A stretch of DNA of 51,566 nucleotides from Phil1 sp964600045 (GCA_964600045.1 CAZRHS010000004.1:1-51566), one strand, 5' to 3'; positions 39,964 through 47,873 are shown, counted from the stretch's first letter. Notes: a model not told the origin generated them from the letters alone. Program-made: numbers and translations.

Positions 39964-40446
39964 TCATCCTTCCATGTGCAGAAGCTCTTTAAGAGCCTCT
40001 ATAGTGGTTTCGGGAGAGGTTCCCGGGGGGAACGCGCGGTCAAAGCCCATGGCCTTAAAGCGCTTTTCCACTTCCTCAAAGGGCTGCTTGCCTATAACGA
40101 TGTTTCCGCCAACCACGAGGGGAATACCCTTAAGGCCGGCTTCGTCGCACTTTTCGCGCATGCCCTGGCAGTCAAGCTCTCCCTGTCCGTACAGGGAAGA
40201 AATAACGATGGCGTCGGCATTGGACTCGATGGCGGCGGCAATGTACTCTTCCTGAGATACCATAACGCCAAGGTTGACCACATCAAAACCGGCCTCCGTA
40301 AAAGCGTGGTACAGAATTTTGTTGCCCACGGCATGAACATCAGCACCGATTACGCCGATCACCAGAACTTTTTTCTTTTTCTGCGTTTCACCGCATGTGG
40401 TGACTTCTTTGTTTTCCATGTTCCTCATGTTCTCCATGTTCTTCAT
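39964..40446 (-). CDS. glmS: Methylaspartate mutase, sigma (cobalamin-binding) subunit
   Basis: The protein (up to 160 residues) is the B12-binding subunit of glutamate mutase. The base-off/His-on cobalamin motif DxHxxG is seen as ADVHAVG (Asp36, His38, Gly41), followed by the expected SSLYGQGE and GGNIVIGK loops. Normal GlmS proteins are about 137 residues; the extra N-terminal part is encoded by a four-copy 9-base repeat (40411-40446) with four in-frame ATG codons (40446, 40437, 40428, 40419). The first has no ribosome site; the third and fourth have GGAG- or GAGG-like sequence just upstream, so translation may begin further in. It is the first gene of the operon. Confidence 0.95.
   Translation of the reverse strand: MKNMENMRNMENKEVTTCGETQKKKKVLVIGVIGADVHAVGNKILYHAFTEAGFDVVNLGVMVSQEEYIAAAIESNADAIVISSLYGQGELDCQGMREKCDEAGLKGIPLVVGGNIVIGKQPFEEVEKRFKAMGFDRAFPPGTSPETTIEALKELLHMEG
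40411..40446 (-). repeat. Four 9-base repeats encoding the start of GlmS
   Basis: On the minus strand four units of the form ATG-(A/G)(A/G)(G/A)-AAC follow one another: ATGAAGAAC, ATGGAGAAC, ATGAGGAAC, ATGGAAAAC. Each supplies an in-frame start codon. Gain or loss of a unit would keep the frame. Confidence 0.8.
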
Positions 40447-40471
40447 TATTTCGTATTTTCAATTCATTTAA

Positions 40472-40582
40472 GCCCCGAAAATAAGCCTTTTTCGGGCGGC
40501 GGGCAAGTCATCAGCACCTTCTCCGCCAGCTTAATGTATTGTTCTATAACTATATACTACAATGAACTATAACATAAGTCAA
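40472..40582 (-). promoter_or_regulatory. Promoter, candidate operators and leader hairpin of the glmSLE-mal operon
   Basis: On the minus strand TTGACT (40577-40582), a 17-base spacer and TAGTAT (40554-40559) form the promoter. Two direct copies of GTTATAG(T/A)(T/A)C lie at 40564-40573, inside the spacer, and at 40541-40550, just past the transcript start, 23 bases apart; they are candidate sites for the adjacent GntR-type regulator. The leader of about 100 bases contains a hairpin at 40472-40497 (arms GCCCGAAAA and TTTTCGGGGC). I see no B12-box, so a cobalamin riboswitch is not supported. Confidence 0.55.
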
Positions 40583-40618
40583 GATAAAAGGAATTTTTTC
40601 TTAATAATTCTTTTGGGG

Positions 40619-40648
40619 GCAAAAAAGCTCCCCGCGGATTGCGGGGAG
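40619..40648 (-). terminator. Terminator of gntR and the citDEF-mesaconase operon
   Basis: On the minus strand arms CTCCCCGC and GCGGGGAG close a five-base loop and are followed by TTTTTTG. Confidence 0.9.
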
Positions 40649-40669
40649 TGTAGGAATTGCTTCTTAATA

Positions 40670-41653
40670 TTATATTTTCTGTTTTTCGCGCAGGCGGTCT
40701 ATCTTTTCGGTTAAATACATAAGCGAACCTTCGTCCACCTGATAGGCGCACTGGATCAGATGCCCCGCGCCCTCAAACCGCTTAAGCCAGCGCGTAACCT
40801 CGCCGGAGCAATACTTTTCGTAGTTTTCCGGCACAAGTATGGCCGTTTTATCGAAAAAGTACGCGTTCCAGTCAATGTCCTGATCCGCAAGCACGGGCTC
40901 GGAAAGGGATACCTGCTCGGTATAGGTGGAGCTTAAATCATAAAGCAGATGGCCGAAGCGCTGACTTCTGCACACTATACCAAGCCTTTCTCCGGCGGGG
41001 AGCTTTACTATTTTTGCCACGCAGTCCGGCCTTAAGCGAAGGGCAATCTTGGCTATTTTATTCTTCTGGGAAATTCTGCTCCCTATATCTTCCGCGTGCT
41101 CCGCCGTTGTAACAACAAGGTCCATATCCTCGCTTATCTTATAAGGATAGGCCACTATATCATCCAGCAGATAGGAATACCAGTCCACCTGCCTTATCCC
41201 CCTCAGCTGTACCACAAGCTGAGAAAGAATCTCCGGATTGCATTCAACAACCGCTATTTTCAGGTTCTGCTGCTTGGCAGCCCTGTCCCGCAGGCGAAGA
41301 TTAAGGAAAATGTTGATTTCCGCCATGGAAAAATCCATGCCCTCCAGCTGATCAAGCAGGGAGTCTATCGCGGCCATGGCGCGGTCCTTGCGGCTGTCCG
41401 AAGAGGTGGGCTGATAGCGCACAAACGTGCCGCGGCCCTGAATTTTTTCCACAATGCCCAGCTGCTCAAGCTCATCATAGGAGCGTTTTATGGTTCCCCT
41501 GGCAACGCCAAGCTCATCCGCAAGGTCGCGAACGGTAGGCAGCTGCATGCCCGGGGGCATTTTCCCGTTTTTCACGTTGGAACGGATTACGTCCACAAGC
41601 TGGCGATATATGGGAATACCCAGATTTGAATCCACCTGATACAGTTCAGACAA
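40670..41653 (-). CDS. GntR-family transcription regulator of the methylaspartate island
   Basis: The 327-residue protein has an N-terminal GntR winged helix (about 10-80): GIPIYRQLVDVIRSNV, then PTVRDLADELGVARGTIKRSYDELEQLGIVEKIQGRGTFV. The remaining 230 residues are not an obvious FCD, UTRA or aminotransferase domain; they resemble a periplasmic-binding-like alpha/beta sensor (DLVVTTAEHAEDIG, RLGIVCRS) that could bind a small ligand. The start is taken as TTG 41653, with GGAGGT 7 bases upstream; an ATG at 41734 would run through the palindrome at 41672-41687. It ends the citDEF-mesaconase unit and lies between both catabolic units, so it is the obvious regulator of the island; the ligand (glutamate, methylaspartate, mesaconate) is unknown. 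Confidence 0.82.
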   Translation of the reverse strand: MSELYQVDSNLGIPIYRQLVDVIRSNVKNGKMPPGMQLPTVRDLADELGVARGTIKRSYDELEQLGIVEKIQGRGTFVRYQPTSSDSRKDRAMAAIDSLLDQLEGMDFSMAEINIFLNLRLRDRAAKQQNLKIAVVECNPEILSQLVVQLRGIRQVDWYSYLLDDIVAYPYKISEDMDLVVTTAEHAEDIGSRISQKNKIAKIALRLRPDCVAKIVKLPAGERLGIVCRSQRFGHLLYDLSSTYTEQVSLSEPVLADQDIDWNAYFFDKTAILVPENYEKYCSGEVTRWLKRFEGAGHLIQCAYQVDEGSLMYLTEKIDRLREKQKI

Positions 41654-41671
41654 AAGAATACCTCCACAAGT

Positions 41672-41687
41672 TTCCGCCCGGGCGGAA
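41672..41687. promoter_or_regulatory. Perfect 16-base palindrome before gntR
   Basis: TTCCGCCCGGGCGGAA is a perfect palindrome 7 bases upstream of the GGAGG site of gntR. Next to it, 41694-41717 can form a second hairpin (GGGGACAGG/CCTGCCCCC with one mismatch). No T run follows, so an operator or mRNA-stability element is likelier than a terminator. Confidence 0.5.
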
Positions 41688-41734
41688 TTGATGGGGACAG
41701 GACTTTGCCTGCCCCCGTTAGTGTTGCCTATCAA

Positions 41735-42292
41735 TTATTTTTGGCTTTCCAGATACGCCTTGCGGCCGGTTTCGTAAAGGTTGTTTCCCTCGCTGTCTAT
41801 TACAACAACAACCGGGAAATCCTCTACCTCCAGGCGGCGGATGGCCTCCGCGCCCAGATCCTCATAGGCTATAACCTCGGCCTTTTTGATGCACTTGCTC
41901 AAAAGGGCGCCGCAGCCGCCGATAGCGCCGAAATACACGGCACCGTATTTTTTCATGGCGGCTATTACCTCGGGTCCGCGCTTGCCCTTGCCTATCATGC
42001 CGGTTTCGCCTTCGGCTATCATGGTGGGGCTGTAAGCATCCATACGATAGGATGTGGTGGGGCCGGCGGAGCCTATGGCCTGGCCCTCCTTGGCGGGAGT
42101 GGGCCCAACGTAATAAATGATGGAATCCTTAACGTCCATGGGCAGGGGCTTACCCTGCGCGACCAGCTCGCAAAGGCGCTTATGCGCGGCATCGCGGGCG
42201 GTATAGATTACGCCGGAAATCAGGCAGCTGTCGCCGGATTTAAGCTTTCTCGCGTCCTCACGGCTTAAGGGAGCGGTTACTTTGATTGGCAT
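41735..42292 (-). CDS. Class I fumarase-like hydro-lyase beta subunit, probable mesaconase
   Basis: The 185-residue protein is the beta (TtdB/FumA C-terminal-like) half of a two-subunit [4Fe-4S] hydro-lyase. Family motifs are RDAAHKRL, SAGPTTSYRMDAYSP and MIGKGKRG, then the GAVYFGAIGGCGALL loop. In the methylaspartate pathway a class I fumarase-type enzyme hydrates mesaconate to (S)-citramalate, and its place between the lyase genes and gntR supports that over housekeeping fumarase. It starts one base after the alpha-subunit stop. Confidence 0.9.
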   Translation of the reverse strand: MPIKVTAPLSREDARKLKSGDSCLISGVIYTARDAAHKRLCELVAQGKPLPMDVKDSIIYYVGPTPAKEGQAIGSAGPTTSYRMDAYSPTMIAEGETGMIGKGKRGPEVIAAMKKYGAVYFGAIGGCGALLSKCIKKAEVIAYEDLGAEAIRRLEVEDFPVVVVIDSEGNNLYETGRKAYLESQK

Positions 42293-42293
42293 A

Positions 42294-43133
42294 TTACAGC
42301 ACCTCCGTTTTATGGCGTGTTACGTGGCAGTTTATGTTCACGGCCACGGGCAGGCCCGCTATATGCGTGGGATAGGTTTCAATATTAACGGCCAGCGCGG
42401 TGGTCTTGCCGCCAAAGCCCTGCGGCCCGATGCCGAGCGCGTTTATCTTATCAAGCATTTCCTTTTCAAGATCGGCATAATAAGGATCGCTGCTGCGCTG
42501 ATCCACGGGGCGCATAAGCGCCTTTTTGGCAAGCAGAGCCGCCTTGTCAAACGTGCCGCCTATGCCCACGCCCACAACTATGGGCGGGCAGGGGTTGGGA
42601 CCCGCGTCCTCAACAACCTTTATTATAAAGTCCTTAACGCCCTCAAGTCCGTCAGAAGGCTTAAGCATCTTTATCTGGCTCATGTTCTCGCTGCCAAAGC
42701 CCTTGGGCGCAACGGTAATCTTAAGCTTATCGCCGGGCACAAGATCGTAATAGATCATGGCGGGGGTATTGTCGCCCGTGTTTCCGCGGCGAATAGGATC
42801 CTTTACAACGCTCTTGCGAAGGTAGCCCTCGGTGTAGCCCTCTCTTACGCCCTGATTTATTGCCTCGGCAATGTCGCCCGATATGTGCACATCCTGGCCG
42901 ATTTCCATGAATACGCAGGCAACGCCGGTATCCTGGCAGATGGGCTGGGGACGCTCGTCAGCGATATTAAAGTTTTCGATTATGCGCTGCAGTATCTCCT
43001 GCGCGGGTGCCCAGGGTTCGTTCTGGCAGCTTTTCTCTATGCAGTTTTTCATGTCCTGCGGCAGGTGGCAGTTAGCCTCTATGCACAGGCGCTTTACCGT
43101 TTCGGTAATCTGCTTGGCGGAAATTTCCCTCAT
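42294..43133 (-). CDS. Class I fumarase-like hydro-lyase alpha subunit, probable mesaconase
   Basis: The 279-residue protein is the iron-sulfur alpha half of the same hydro-lyase. Cluster-binding Cys residues are expected in ICQDTGVACVF, NPCPPIVVGVGIGG and the later NINCHVTRH; all are present. GNTGDNTPAMIYYDLVPGD and GFGSENMSQ are typical of class I fumarase/tartrate dehydratase alpha chains. It lies 12 bases after citF. The enzyme would be oxygen-sensitive, in keeping with an anaerobe. Confidence 0.92.
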   Translation of the reverse strand: MREISAKQITETVKRLCIEANCHLPQDMKNCIEKSCQNEPWAPAQEILQRIIENFNIADERPQPICQDTGVACVFMEIGQDVHISGDIAEAINQGVREGYTEGYLRKSVVKDPIRRGNTGDNTPAMIYYDLVPGDKLKITVAPKGFGSENMSQIKMLKPSDGLEGVKDFIIKVVEDAGPNPCPPIVVGVGIGGTFDKAALLAKKALMRPVDQRSSDPYYADLEKEMLDKINALGIGPQGFGGKTTALAVNIETYPTHIAGLPVAVNINCHVTRHKTEVL

Positions 43134-43145
43134 AATTGCTTCTCC

Positions 43146-44555
43146 TTACCGCTGGGGCACATTGTATATTGTGTCAAGCAGCTCTCCGTCGCGGGAGATA
43201 ACCTTAGCGACGGCGTGGTCGCCCTTGGCTATTGTGTTGGGCTTGCCGGTTATGCTCTCGGCCTTTTCCTTAAGCTCGCGTATATCCACAATGGGCAGAC
43301 CCGCGTCAACAAGGCGCTGCTTAAGCTCGACATCCTTGGGATTTACGGCTATGCCCCCCTGCGTTACCAGCACGTCTATATCCTTGCCGGGGGTGGAGAT
43401 GCAGTTTACGCGGTCCGTAACGATGGGCAGGCGGGCGCGGAACATAGGCGCGATTATCATGGAAAGCTTTGCTCCCGCGGCGGTGTCGCTGTGGCCGCCG
43501 GAACCGCCCATAATATATCCGTTGGAATCCGTATGCACGTTTACGTTAAAGTCCGTATCAACCTCGGTAGCTCCGAGAATTACAACATCCAGGCTGTCTA
43601 CCACGGCGCTGCGGGCGCTGGGGCTTGCGTAATGGGAAGCGGAAATCTCCTGATGGCGGGGATTGGTGCGGATGGACTCAACAGCCTTAAGGTCAAAGCA
43701 CTGCACGTCGAGCAGGGACTCGAAGCAGCCCGCCTCAAGCATATCCACCATGTATCCCGTGATGCCGCCAAGGCCAAAGCTGCCCTTTATGTTTTCCTGC
43801 AGCATAATGTCCTTAAGGAACTTTGCGGCCGCAAGTGAAGCGCCGCCGGCACCGGTCTGGAAGGAGAAGCCGTCCTTAAGAAGGCCGGAGTGCTTAATAA
43901 CCTGCGCGGCATGGGAAGCCATAACAAGTCCAACGGGGTCCCTTGTAATCTTGGTTGTGCCGGAAACTATGCCCCTCGGGTCGCCAATCGCGTCCACGGT
44001 AACAACATAGTCAACATAGGTTTCGGGTATTGACCAATCAAGCAGCGGATAGGGCACAAGATTATCGGTTATAACAACAACCTTCTTGGCGTTCATGGCA
44101 TCGGGATAAGCATAGCCCAGGCTGCCGCAGGCGCTCTTGCCGTATTTGCCGGAGCAGTTGCCCATGGTGTCGCTTGTGGGCGCGGCGATGAATGCCACGT
44201 CTATGGGAGTTTGGCCAAGCTCTATCGCGCTCGGGCGGCCGCCGTGGGTGCGGAACTCAACGGGCTCTTCCATTATTCCCTGGGAAATAGCGCGTCCTAC
44301 GCCGCCGGCCATATAGTCGGTCTGAATTTTGCGCACCACGTGGTTCTTGATATGGTCAAGCAGGGGCGCGTGAGTATCAAACAGAGAGCTGGCGTTTACG
44401 GTCAGATCCTTTATGCCCATCTCGGCTATCTGCTCCATGACCATGTTCAAAACATAGTCGCCGTTGCGCAGATGATGATGGAAAGAAACGGTCATGCCGC
44501 TCTTCAAACCGGAAAGCTCAATGGCCTCCCTCAAAGAAGAAACTACTTTATTCAT
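43146..44555 (-). CDS. citF: Citrate/citramalate lyase alpha subunit (acyl-ACP transferase)
   Basis: The 469-residue protein is the CitF-type CoA-transferase subunit, which swaps the acetyl group on the acyl carrier for citrate or citramalate. It is slightly shorter than enterobacterial CitF (about 505) but has the family's SFHHHLRNGDYVLN, GGVGRAISQGIMEE, GGSGGHSDTAAGAK and STPGKDIDVLVTQGGIAVNP. In this operon the natural substrate is (S)-citramalate, giving acetate and pyruvate. It overlaps citE by eight bases. Confidence 0.93.
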   Translation of the reverse strand: MNKVVSSLREAIELSGLKSGMTVSFHHHLRNGDYVLNMVMEQIAEMGIKDLTVNASSLFDTHAPLLDHIKNHVVRKIQTDYMAGGVGRAISQGIMEEPVEFRTHGGRPSAIELGQTPIDVAFIAAPTSDTMGNCSGKYGKSACGSLGYAYPDAMNAKKVVVITDNLVPYPLLDWSIPETYVDYVVTVDAIGDPRGIVSGTTKITRDPVGLVMASHAAQVIKHSGLLKDGFSFQTGAGGASLAAAKFLKDIMLQENIKGSFGLGGITGYMVDMLEAGCFESLLDVQCFDLKAVESIRTNPRHQEISASHYASPSARSAVVDSLDVVILGATEVDTDFNVNVHTDSNGYIMGGSGGHSDTAAGAKLSMIIAPMFRARLPIVTDRVNCISTPGKDIDVLVTQGGIAVNPKDVELKQRLVDAGLPIVDIRELKEKAESITGKPNTIAKGDHAVAKVISRDGELLDTIYNVPQR

Positions 44556-45435
44556 GTGCTTTGCCCCCTCTTCTTATGGCGATTTCTTCCGCCATGGCAA
44601 TGGTCTGCTGTGCCCTGGCAACAATAGGCGCGTCTATCATCTTGCCGTGCAGAGCGATGGCGCCGCGGCCCTGCTCCTTGGCCTGGCGAATGGCGTCCAT
44701 AACCTCGTAGGCGTAATCGATATCCTTTTGTGAAGGACTGAATACCTCGTTGATAACCTCAACGTGGCGGGGAGAAATGGAGGCCTTGCCGTTAAAGCCG
44801 AGCGCCTTGGCGTATTCGGCGTCCTTGCGAATGCCCTCATCGTCGTTAACATCCGTAAACGGAGTATCGTAAACATCAACGTTGGCGGCCCTTGCGGCGT
44901 TTACCATGCGGCTGCGGGCATATTTTATTTCCTCGCCGCCCTTGGTGCGCTTGCAGCGCAAATCCGCGGTAAGGTCCTCCGCGCCGAGGAACAGCGCGGC
45001 CACGCGGTCGCTCGCCGTGGCTATTTCAAATGCGTTCTCAACGCCGAGCGCGGTTTCGATAAGCGGCATAAGGCGCACGGTGTTCTTTTCGTAGCCCAGG
45101 CGCTTTTCAACCTCGCCTATATATTCGCCGGCTGTGATAACGTCTTCGGCGCAGCCGGTCTTGGGCAGCATTATAAGGTTGGGCTTCTGGGTCATAACCT
45201 CGTCCAGGTCACGCTTCCAGTATTCGGTATCAATTGAGTTTATGCGCACTATAATTTCGCAGCCGCGGAAATTAAGATATTTCATGGTGTTGCGCACAAG
45301 TATTCTTGCGGAATCCTTTTCGGCGGGGGATACGGCGTCCTCAAGATCGAATATTACGGCATCCGCGCCCAGGCAGTTGCCGTTTATGAGCAAATTGGGG
45401 GTATTGCCGGGAATAAAGAGCATTGAACGGCGCAT
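44548..45435 (-). CDS. citE: Citrate/citramalate lyase beta subunit
   Basis: The 295-residue CitE/HpcH-family aldolase-type subunit cleaves citryl- or citramalyl-acyl carrier to release oxaloacetate or pyruvate. MLFIPGNTPNLL opens the chain; VIFDLEDAVSPAEKDSAR binds Mg2+, IIVRINSIDTEYW supplies the Arg, and PLIETALGVENA and FLGAEDLTADL complete the active site. It begins 3 bases after the citD stop and overlaps citF. Confidence 0.96.
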   Translation of the reverse strand: MRRSMLFIPGNTPNLLINGNCLGADAVIFDLEDAVSPAEKDSARILVRNTMKYLNFRGCEIIVRINSIDTEYWKRDLDEVMTQKPNLIMLPKTGCAEDVITAGEYIGEVEKRLGYEKNTVRLMPLIETALGVENAFEIATASDRVAALFLGAEDLTADLRCKRTKGGEEIKYARSRMVNAARAANVDVYDTPFTDVNDDEGIRKDAEYAKALGFNGKASISPRHVEVINEVFSPSQKDIDYAYEVMDAIRQAKEQGRGAIALHGKMIDAPIVARAQQTIAMAEEIAIRRGGKAHE

Positions 45436-45438
45436 GGC

Positions 45439-45708
45439 TTATTTCTCCTTTCCCCGCAGCACGGCGGTTTCAACCCTGGAGCGGATAACGCAGTCCAGCG
45501 CGCCGCGGTCCACTATGCGAACCTTTGCGCTTTCCACGCCGCACTCCTGCAGCACTTCCTGCACCATACGGCGAATGGATTCGCCAAACTGCTGCTCCAC
45601 AACGGATTCAAGCTCCAGCTGAATCCCCGCGGAAGAAGGCTCAATCTCCACATAAGCGTCGCTGGACTCCATCGTGCCGGCAGACGCCTTTTTCACAATT
45701 TCTGTCAT
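45439..45708 (-). CDS. citD: Citrate/citramalate lyase acyl carrier protein (gamma subunit)
   Basis: The 89-residue acyl carrier carries the phosphoribosyl-dephospho-CoA prosthetic group. The attachment motif AGTMESSD (family AGTLESSD) puts the modified serine at position 15. ATG 45708 gives the usual CitD length; an ATG at 45783 would cover the leader. It heads the citDEF-mesaconase-gntR unit and is divergent from citC. Confidence 0.94.
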   Translation of the reverse strand: MTEIVKKASAGTMESSDAYVEIEPSSAGIQLELESVVEQQFGESIRRMVQEVLQECGVESAKVRIVDRGALDCVIRSRVETAVLRGKEK

Positions 45709-45753
45709 ATAGGAAAAGACCCCTTTCTGTAACCTTATCAAACGTATACCTTC

Positions 45754-45778
45754 GCGGAGAAGCTGATGAATTCTCCGC
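45754..45778 (-). promoter_or_regulatory. Leader hairpin of the citDEF operon
   Basis: Perfect eight-base arms GCGGAGAA and TTCTCCGC with a nine-base loop lie in the predicted 90-base leader of citD. No T run follows; it may stabilise the mRNA or be an operator. Confidence 0.45.
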
Positions 45779-45805
45779 CGCAAAGTACTATAACAATTTT
45801 ACCAT

Positions 45806-45834
45806 ATTATATAATACAATTTTTCGCTTTTCAA
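45806..45834 (-). promoter_or_regulatory. Promoter of the citDEF-mesaconase-gntR operon
   Basis: On the minus strand TTGAAA, a 17-base spacer and a perfect TATAAT. It lies back to back with the citC promoter. Confidence 0.75.
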
Positions 45835-45861
45835 TCGCATTTTGGCTTTTTCTGCGGTATC

Positions 45862-45890
45862 TTTTCAAGCGAAAAATAATGGGTTATAAT
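45862..45890 (+). promoter_or_regulatory. Promoter of citC
   Basis: TTTTCA, a 17-base spacer and a perfect TATAAT, about 40 bases upstream of the citC start. Confidence 0.6.
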
Positions 45891-45929
45891 GCTGTTACTA
45901 TATCAATGTGTATCAAAGCGGAGGAACCT

Positions 45930-46916
45930 ATGGAAAAAATCCTTGCCTCGCCGCTAAGTCCGCGCCAGCGCGCGCGGTGGGAGGCCTTTCTTATAAAGCA
46001 GGGGCTGGACGCGGATCCGGGCGTTGAGTCCACGCTGCTTATTGAGGAAGACGGGCAAATAATAGCCACCGGGTCCCGCCAGGAAAACATACTTAAGTGC
46101 ATAGCTGTTGATCCATCGCACCAGGGGGAGGATCTTTCCGCGGCTGTATTGAGCGAACTTAGGCAGGAAGCGTTTCTTAAGGGCTTTGACCATTTGTTTT
46201 TGTATACAAAGCCTAAAAACAGGTTTATGTTCGAATCCCTGTTCTTTTATACCGTTGCGCAGACAAAAGATGTGCTATTAATGGAAAACCGCCGCGGCGG
46301 CATAACGGACTTTGTAGCGAAAATTCCAAAACCCGGGGCAGTGGGAAGAGTAGGCGCGGTTGTAATGAACTGCAATCCGTTTACGCTTGGGCATCGCTAT
46401 CTGGTTGAAACGGCGGCACGGCAGTGCGACTGGCTGTATATATTTGTGCTTTCGGAGGAAAAGAGTCTGTTCCCGGCTAAAGACAGGCTTACCCTTGTAA
46501 AAGAGGGCACGGCGGATTTGGAAAACGTAACCGTGTGGCCCACGGGACCGTACCTTATATCCTCCGCCACGTTCCCAACCTATTTTCTGCCGGATAAAAG
46601 CCGCAAGGCGGAAATTCAATGCCAGCTTGATTTAGAGGTTTTCGCCCGTCATTTTGCTCCGCCCCTTTCAATTACCCGCCGCTTTGTGGGCACGGAGCCT
46701 TTTTCGCCGGTTACAGCAGAGTATAATAAGGTTATGCTTGAATGCCTGCCCGAAATGGGAATTGAGGTAACGGAAATAGTAAGAAAAGAAGGCGCGTCCG
46801 GCCCCATAAGCGCAAGCAAAGTTAGGGCGCTTCTCAAAACCGGGCAAAAGGATAAGCTCAGCGAGCTTGTGCCGCAAAGCACACTAAAGTATTTGGAATC
46901 AAAAAATTTAATCTGA
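45930..46916 (+). CDS. citC: [Citrate (pro-3S)-lyase] ligase
   Basis: The 328-residue protein activates the lyase by acetylating the thiol of its prosthetic group with acetate and ATP. A GNAT-like N-terminal part (about 1-120, with IAVDPSHQGEDLSAAVL) precedes the adenylyltransferase domain, where MNCNPFTLGHRYLVE holds the nucleotide-binding T/HxGH-like motif and SASKVRALL the second signature. Length is close to the family (about 340). ATG 45930 has GGAGG upstream; longer in-frame extensions would cross the promoter. It is divergent from citD and followed after 13 bases by the P-loop/SAD gene. Confidence 0.94.
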   Translation: MEKILASPLSPRQRARWEAFLIKQGLDADPGVESTLLIEEDGQIIATGSRQENILKCIAVDPSHQGEDLSAAVLSELRQEAFLKGFDHLFLYTKPKNRFMFESLFFYTVAQTKDVLLMENRRGGITDFVAKIPKPGAVGRVGAVVMNCNPFTLGHRYLVETAARQCDWLYIFVLSEEKSLFPAKDRLTLVKEGTADLENVTVWPTGPYLISSATFPTYFLPDKSRKAEIQCQLDLEVFARHFAPPLSITRRFVGTEPFSPVTAEYNKVMLECLPEMGIEVTEIVRKEGASGPISASKVRALLKTGQKDKLSELVPQSTLKYLESKNLI

Positions 46917-46929
46917 GGAGGAAAAGTTT

Positions 46930-47856
46930 ATGTCGTTTATCGAAAGAGGTACCAACCACATTTACAGCACCTATTACGCCCCCAGAGGACGCAGCCGTAT
47001 TTTCGAGCTGGGTATTCTGCTTTCTCAGCAGTATCTTTCCCCCTTCGACAGGCTTATCGGAGTAATAGGCGAGGCTGGCTCCGGCAAGAGCGTGCTTATA
47101 AAGGGAATGTTCCCCGGCCTTGAGCTTACAAACGATGACGACGGCGTAAACGTGCGCCCGCTTCCGCTTAGGGAGCAGGATTCCGAAACCGGATTTTTCA
47201 CCCCGCATACGTACCACGTGGACATTCGCTTTGAAATGGGCTTTACCCAGATGAACGTGCTTGCGGACGCGATTATGCAGGCCGTACACCGCGGCAAAAG
47301 GGTAATAATAGAGCACTTTGACCTTATCTATCCCTTCCTTGGCATGAACGCGGATATACTTATAGGCATTGGTGAGGAGGTTGTGGTCACCCGCCCCGGC
47401 CTTTTCGGCCCCGAGCCGCAGGAGGTTTACGATATTGTTTATAAATCCCTGCCCTATCGCCTTATGGCACACACGGCGGAGGACCTTTGCGAATTCTGCA
47501 TGCCAAAGGACGACATGAACCGCTGCATGCACAGCGACGTAAGGCACGGCTTCATTCTGGTATTCCCGGAGTATGAGCCCAAGTTTGATCTTAGGGAGCT
47601 TGAGCAAAAGGTGCTTAAAATGATCGCGGACGATATGCCCATAGGCTATTTGGATGAGGGGCATGTGTCCATAGGCGGCATAACGCATCCCTGCACAGGC
47701 CCGCGTACGCACGTGCACAACACCGGCATGATTAAGGATTTTCACCTGCTGCCGCATTTTATATACGACAGAATGCACAAAGAATACCTCATGGTCGGCT
47801 GCGTTGGCGAGCACTCTTTGGAAAACCTGGGCAAGCTTGACCACATGATAAAATAA
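46930..47856 (+). CDS. P-loop ATPase fused to an alanyl-tRNA-synthetase SAD-like domain
   Basis: The 308-residue protein has an N-terminal nucleotide-binding half with a clear Walker A, GEAGSGKS at 47-54, and a Walker-B-like strand RVIIEHFDL at about 124-132. The C-terminal half ends in ITHPCTGPRTHVHNTGMIKDFHLL (251-274), which resembles the second additional domain (SAD) of alanyl/threonyl-tRNA synthetases, where T-H-V-x-N-T-G-x-I-x-x-F lines the deacylase site; HTAED at 181 could supply a further ligand. AGGAGG precedes the ATG. It is co-directional with citC, 13 bases away, and precedes a terminator, so both form one unit. No CitG or CitX is seen nearby; a role in lyase cofactor synthesis or in editing is conjecture. 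Confidence 0.7.
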   Translation: MSFIERGTNHIYSTYYAPRGRSRIFELGILLSQQYLSPFDRLIGVIGEAGSGKSVLIKGMFPGLELTNDDDGVNVRPLPLREQDSETGFFTPHTYHVDIRFEMGFTQMNVLADAIMQAVHRGKRVIIEHFDLIYPFLGMNADILIGIGEEVVVTRPGLFGPEPQEVYDIVYKSLPYRLMAHTAEDLCEFCMPKDDMNRCMHSDVRHGFILVFPEYEPKFDLRELEQKVLKMIADDMPIGYLDEGHVSIGGITHPCTGPRTHVHNTGMIKDFHLLPHFIYDRMHKEYLMVGCVGEHSLENLGKLDHMIK

Positions 47857-47873
47857 AATTCAGCGCAAAAATT

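Noticed and set aside
40447..40560. Adenosylcobalamin riboswitch upstream of the B12-dependent mutase
   Set aside because: The leader is only about 100 bases and lacks a recognisable B12-box; the single hairpin is too small for the riboswitch.
42282..43838. Open frame of about 518 codons antisense to the mesaconase and citF genes
   Set aside because: It lies opposite two well-supported genes; its sequence is low in motifs and dominated by residues expected from antisense reading. Similar antisense frames at 36115-37107 and 37247-38437 are rejected for the same reason.
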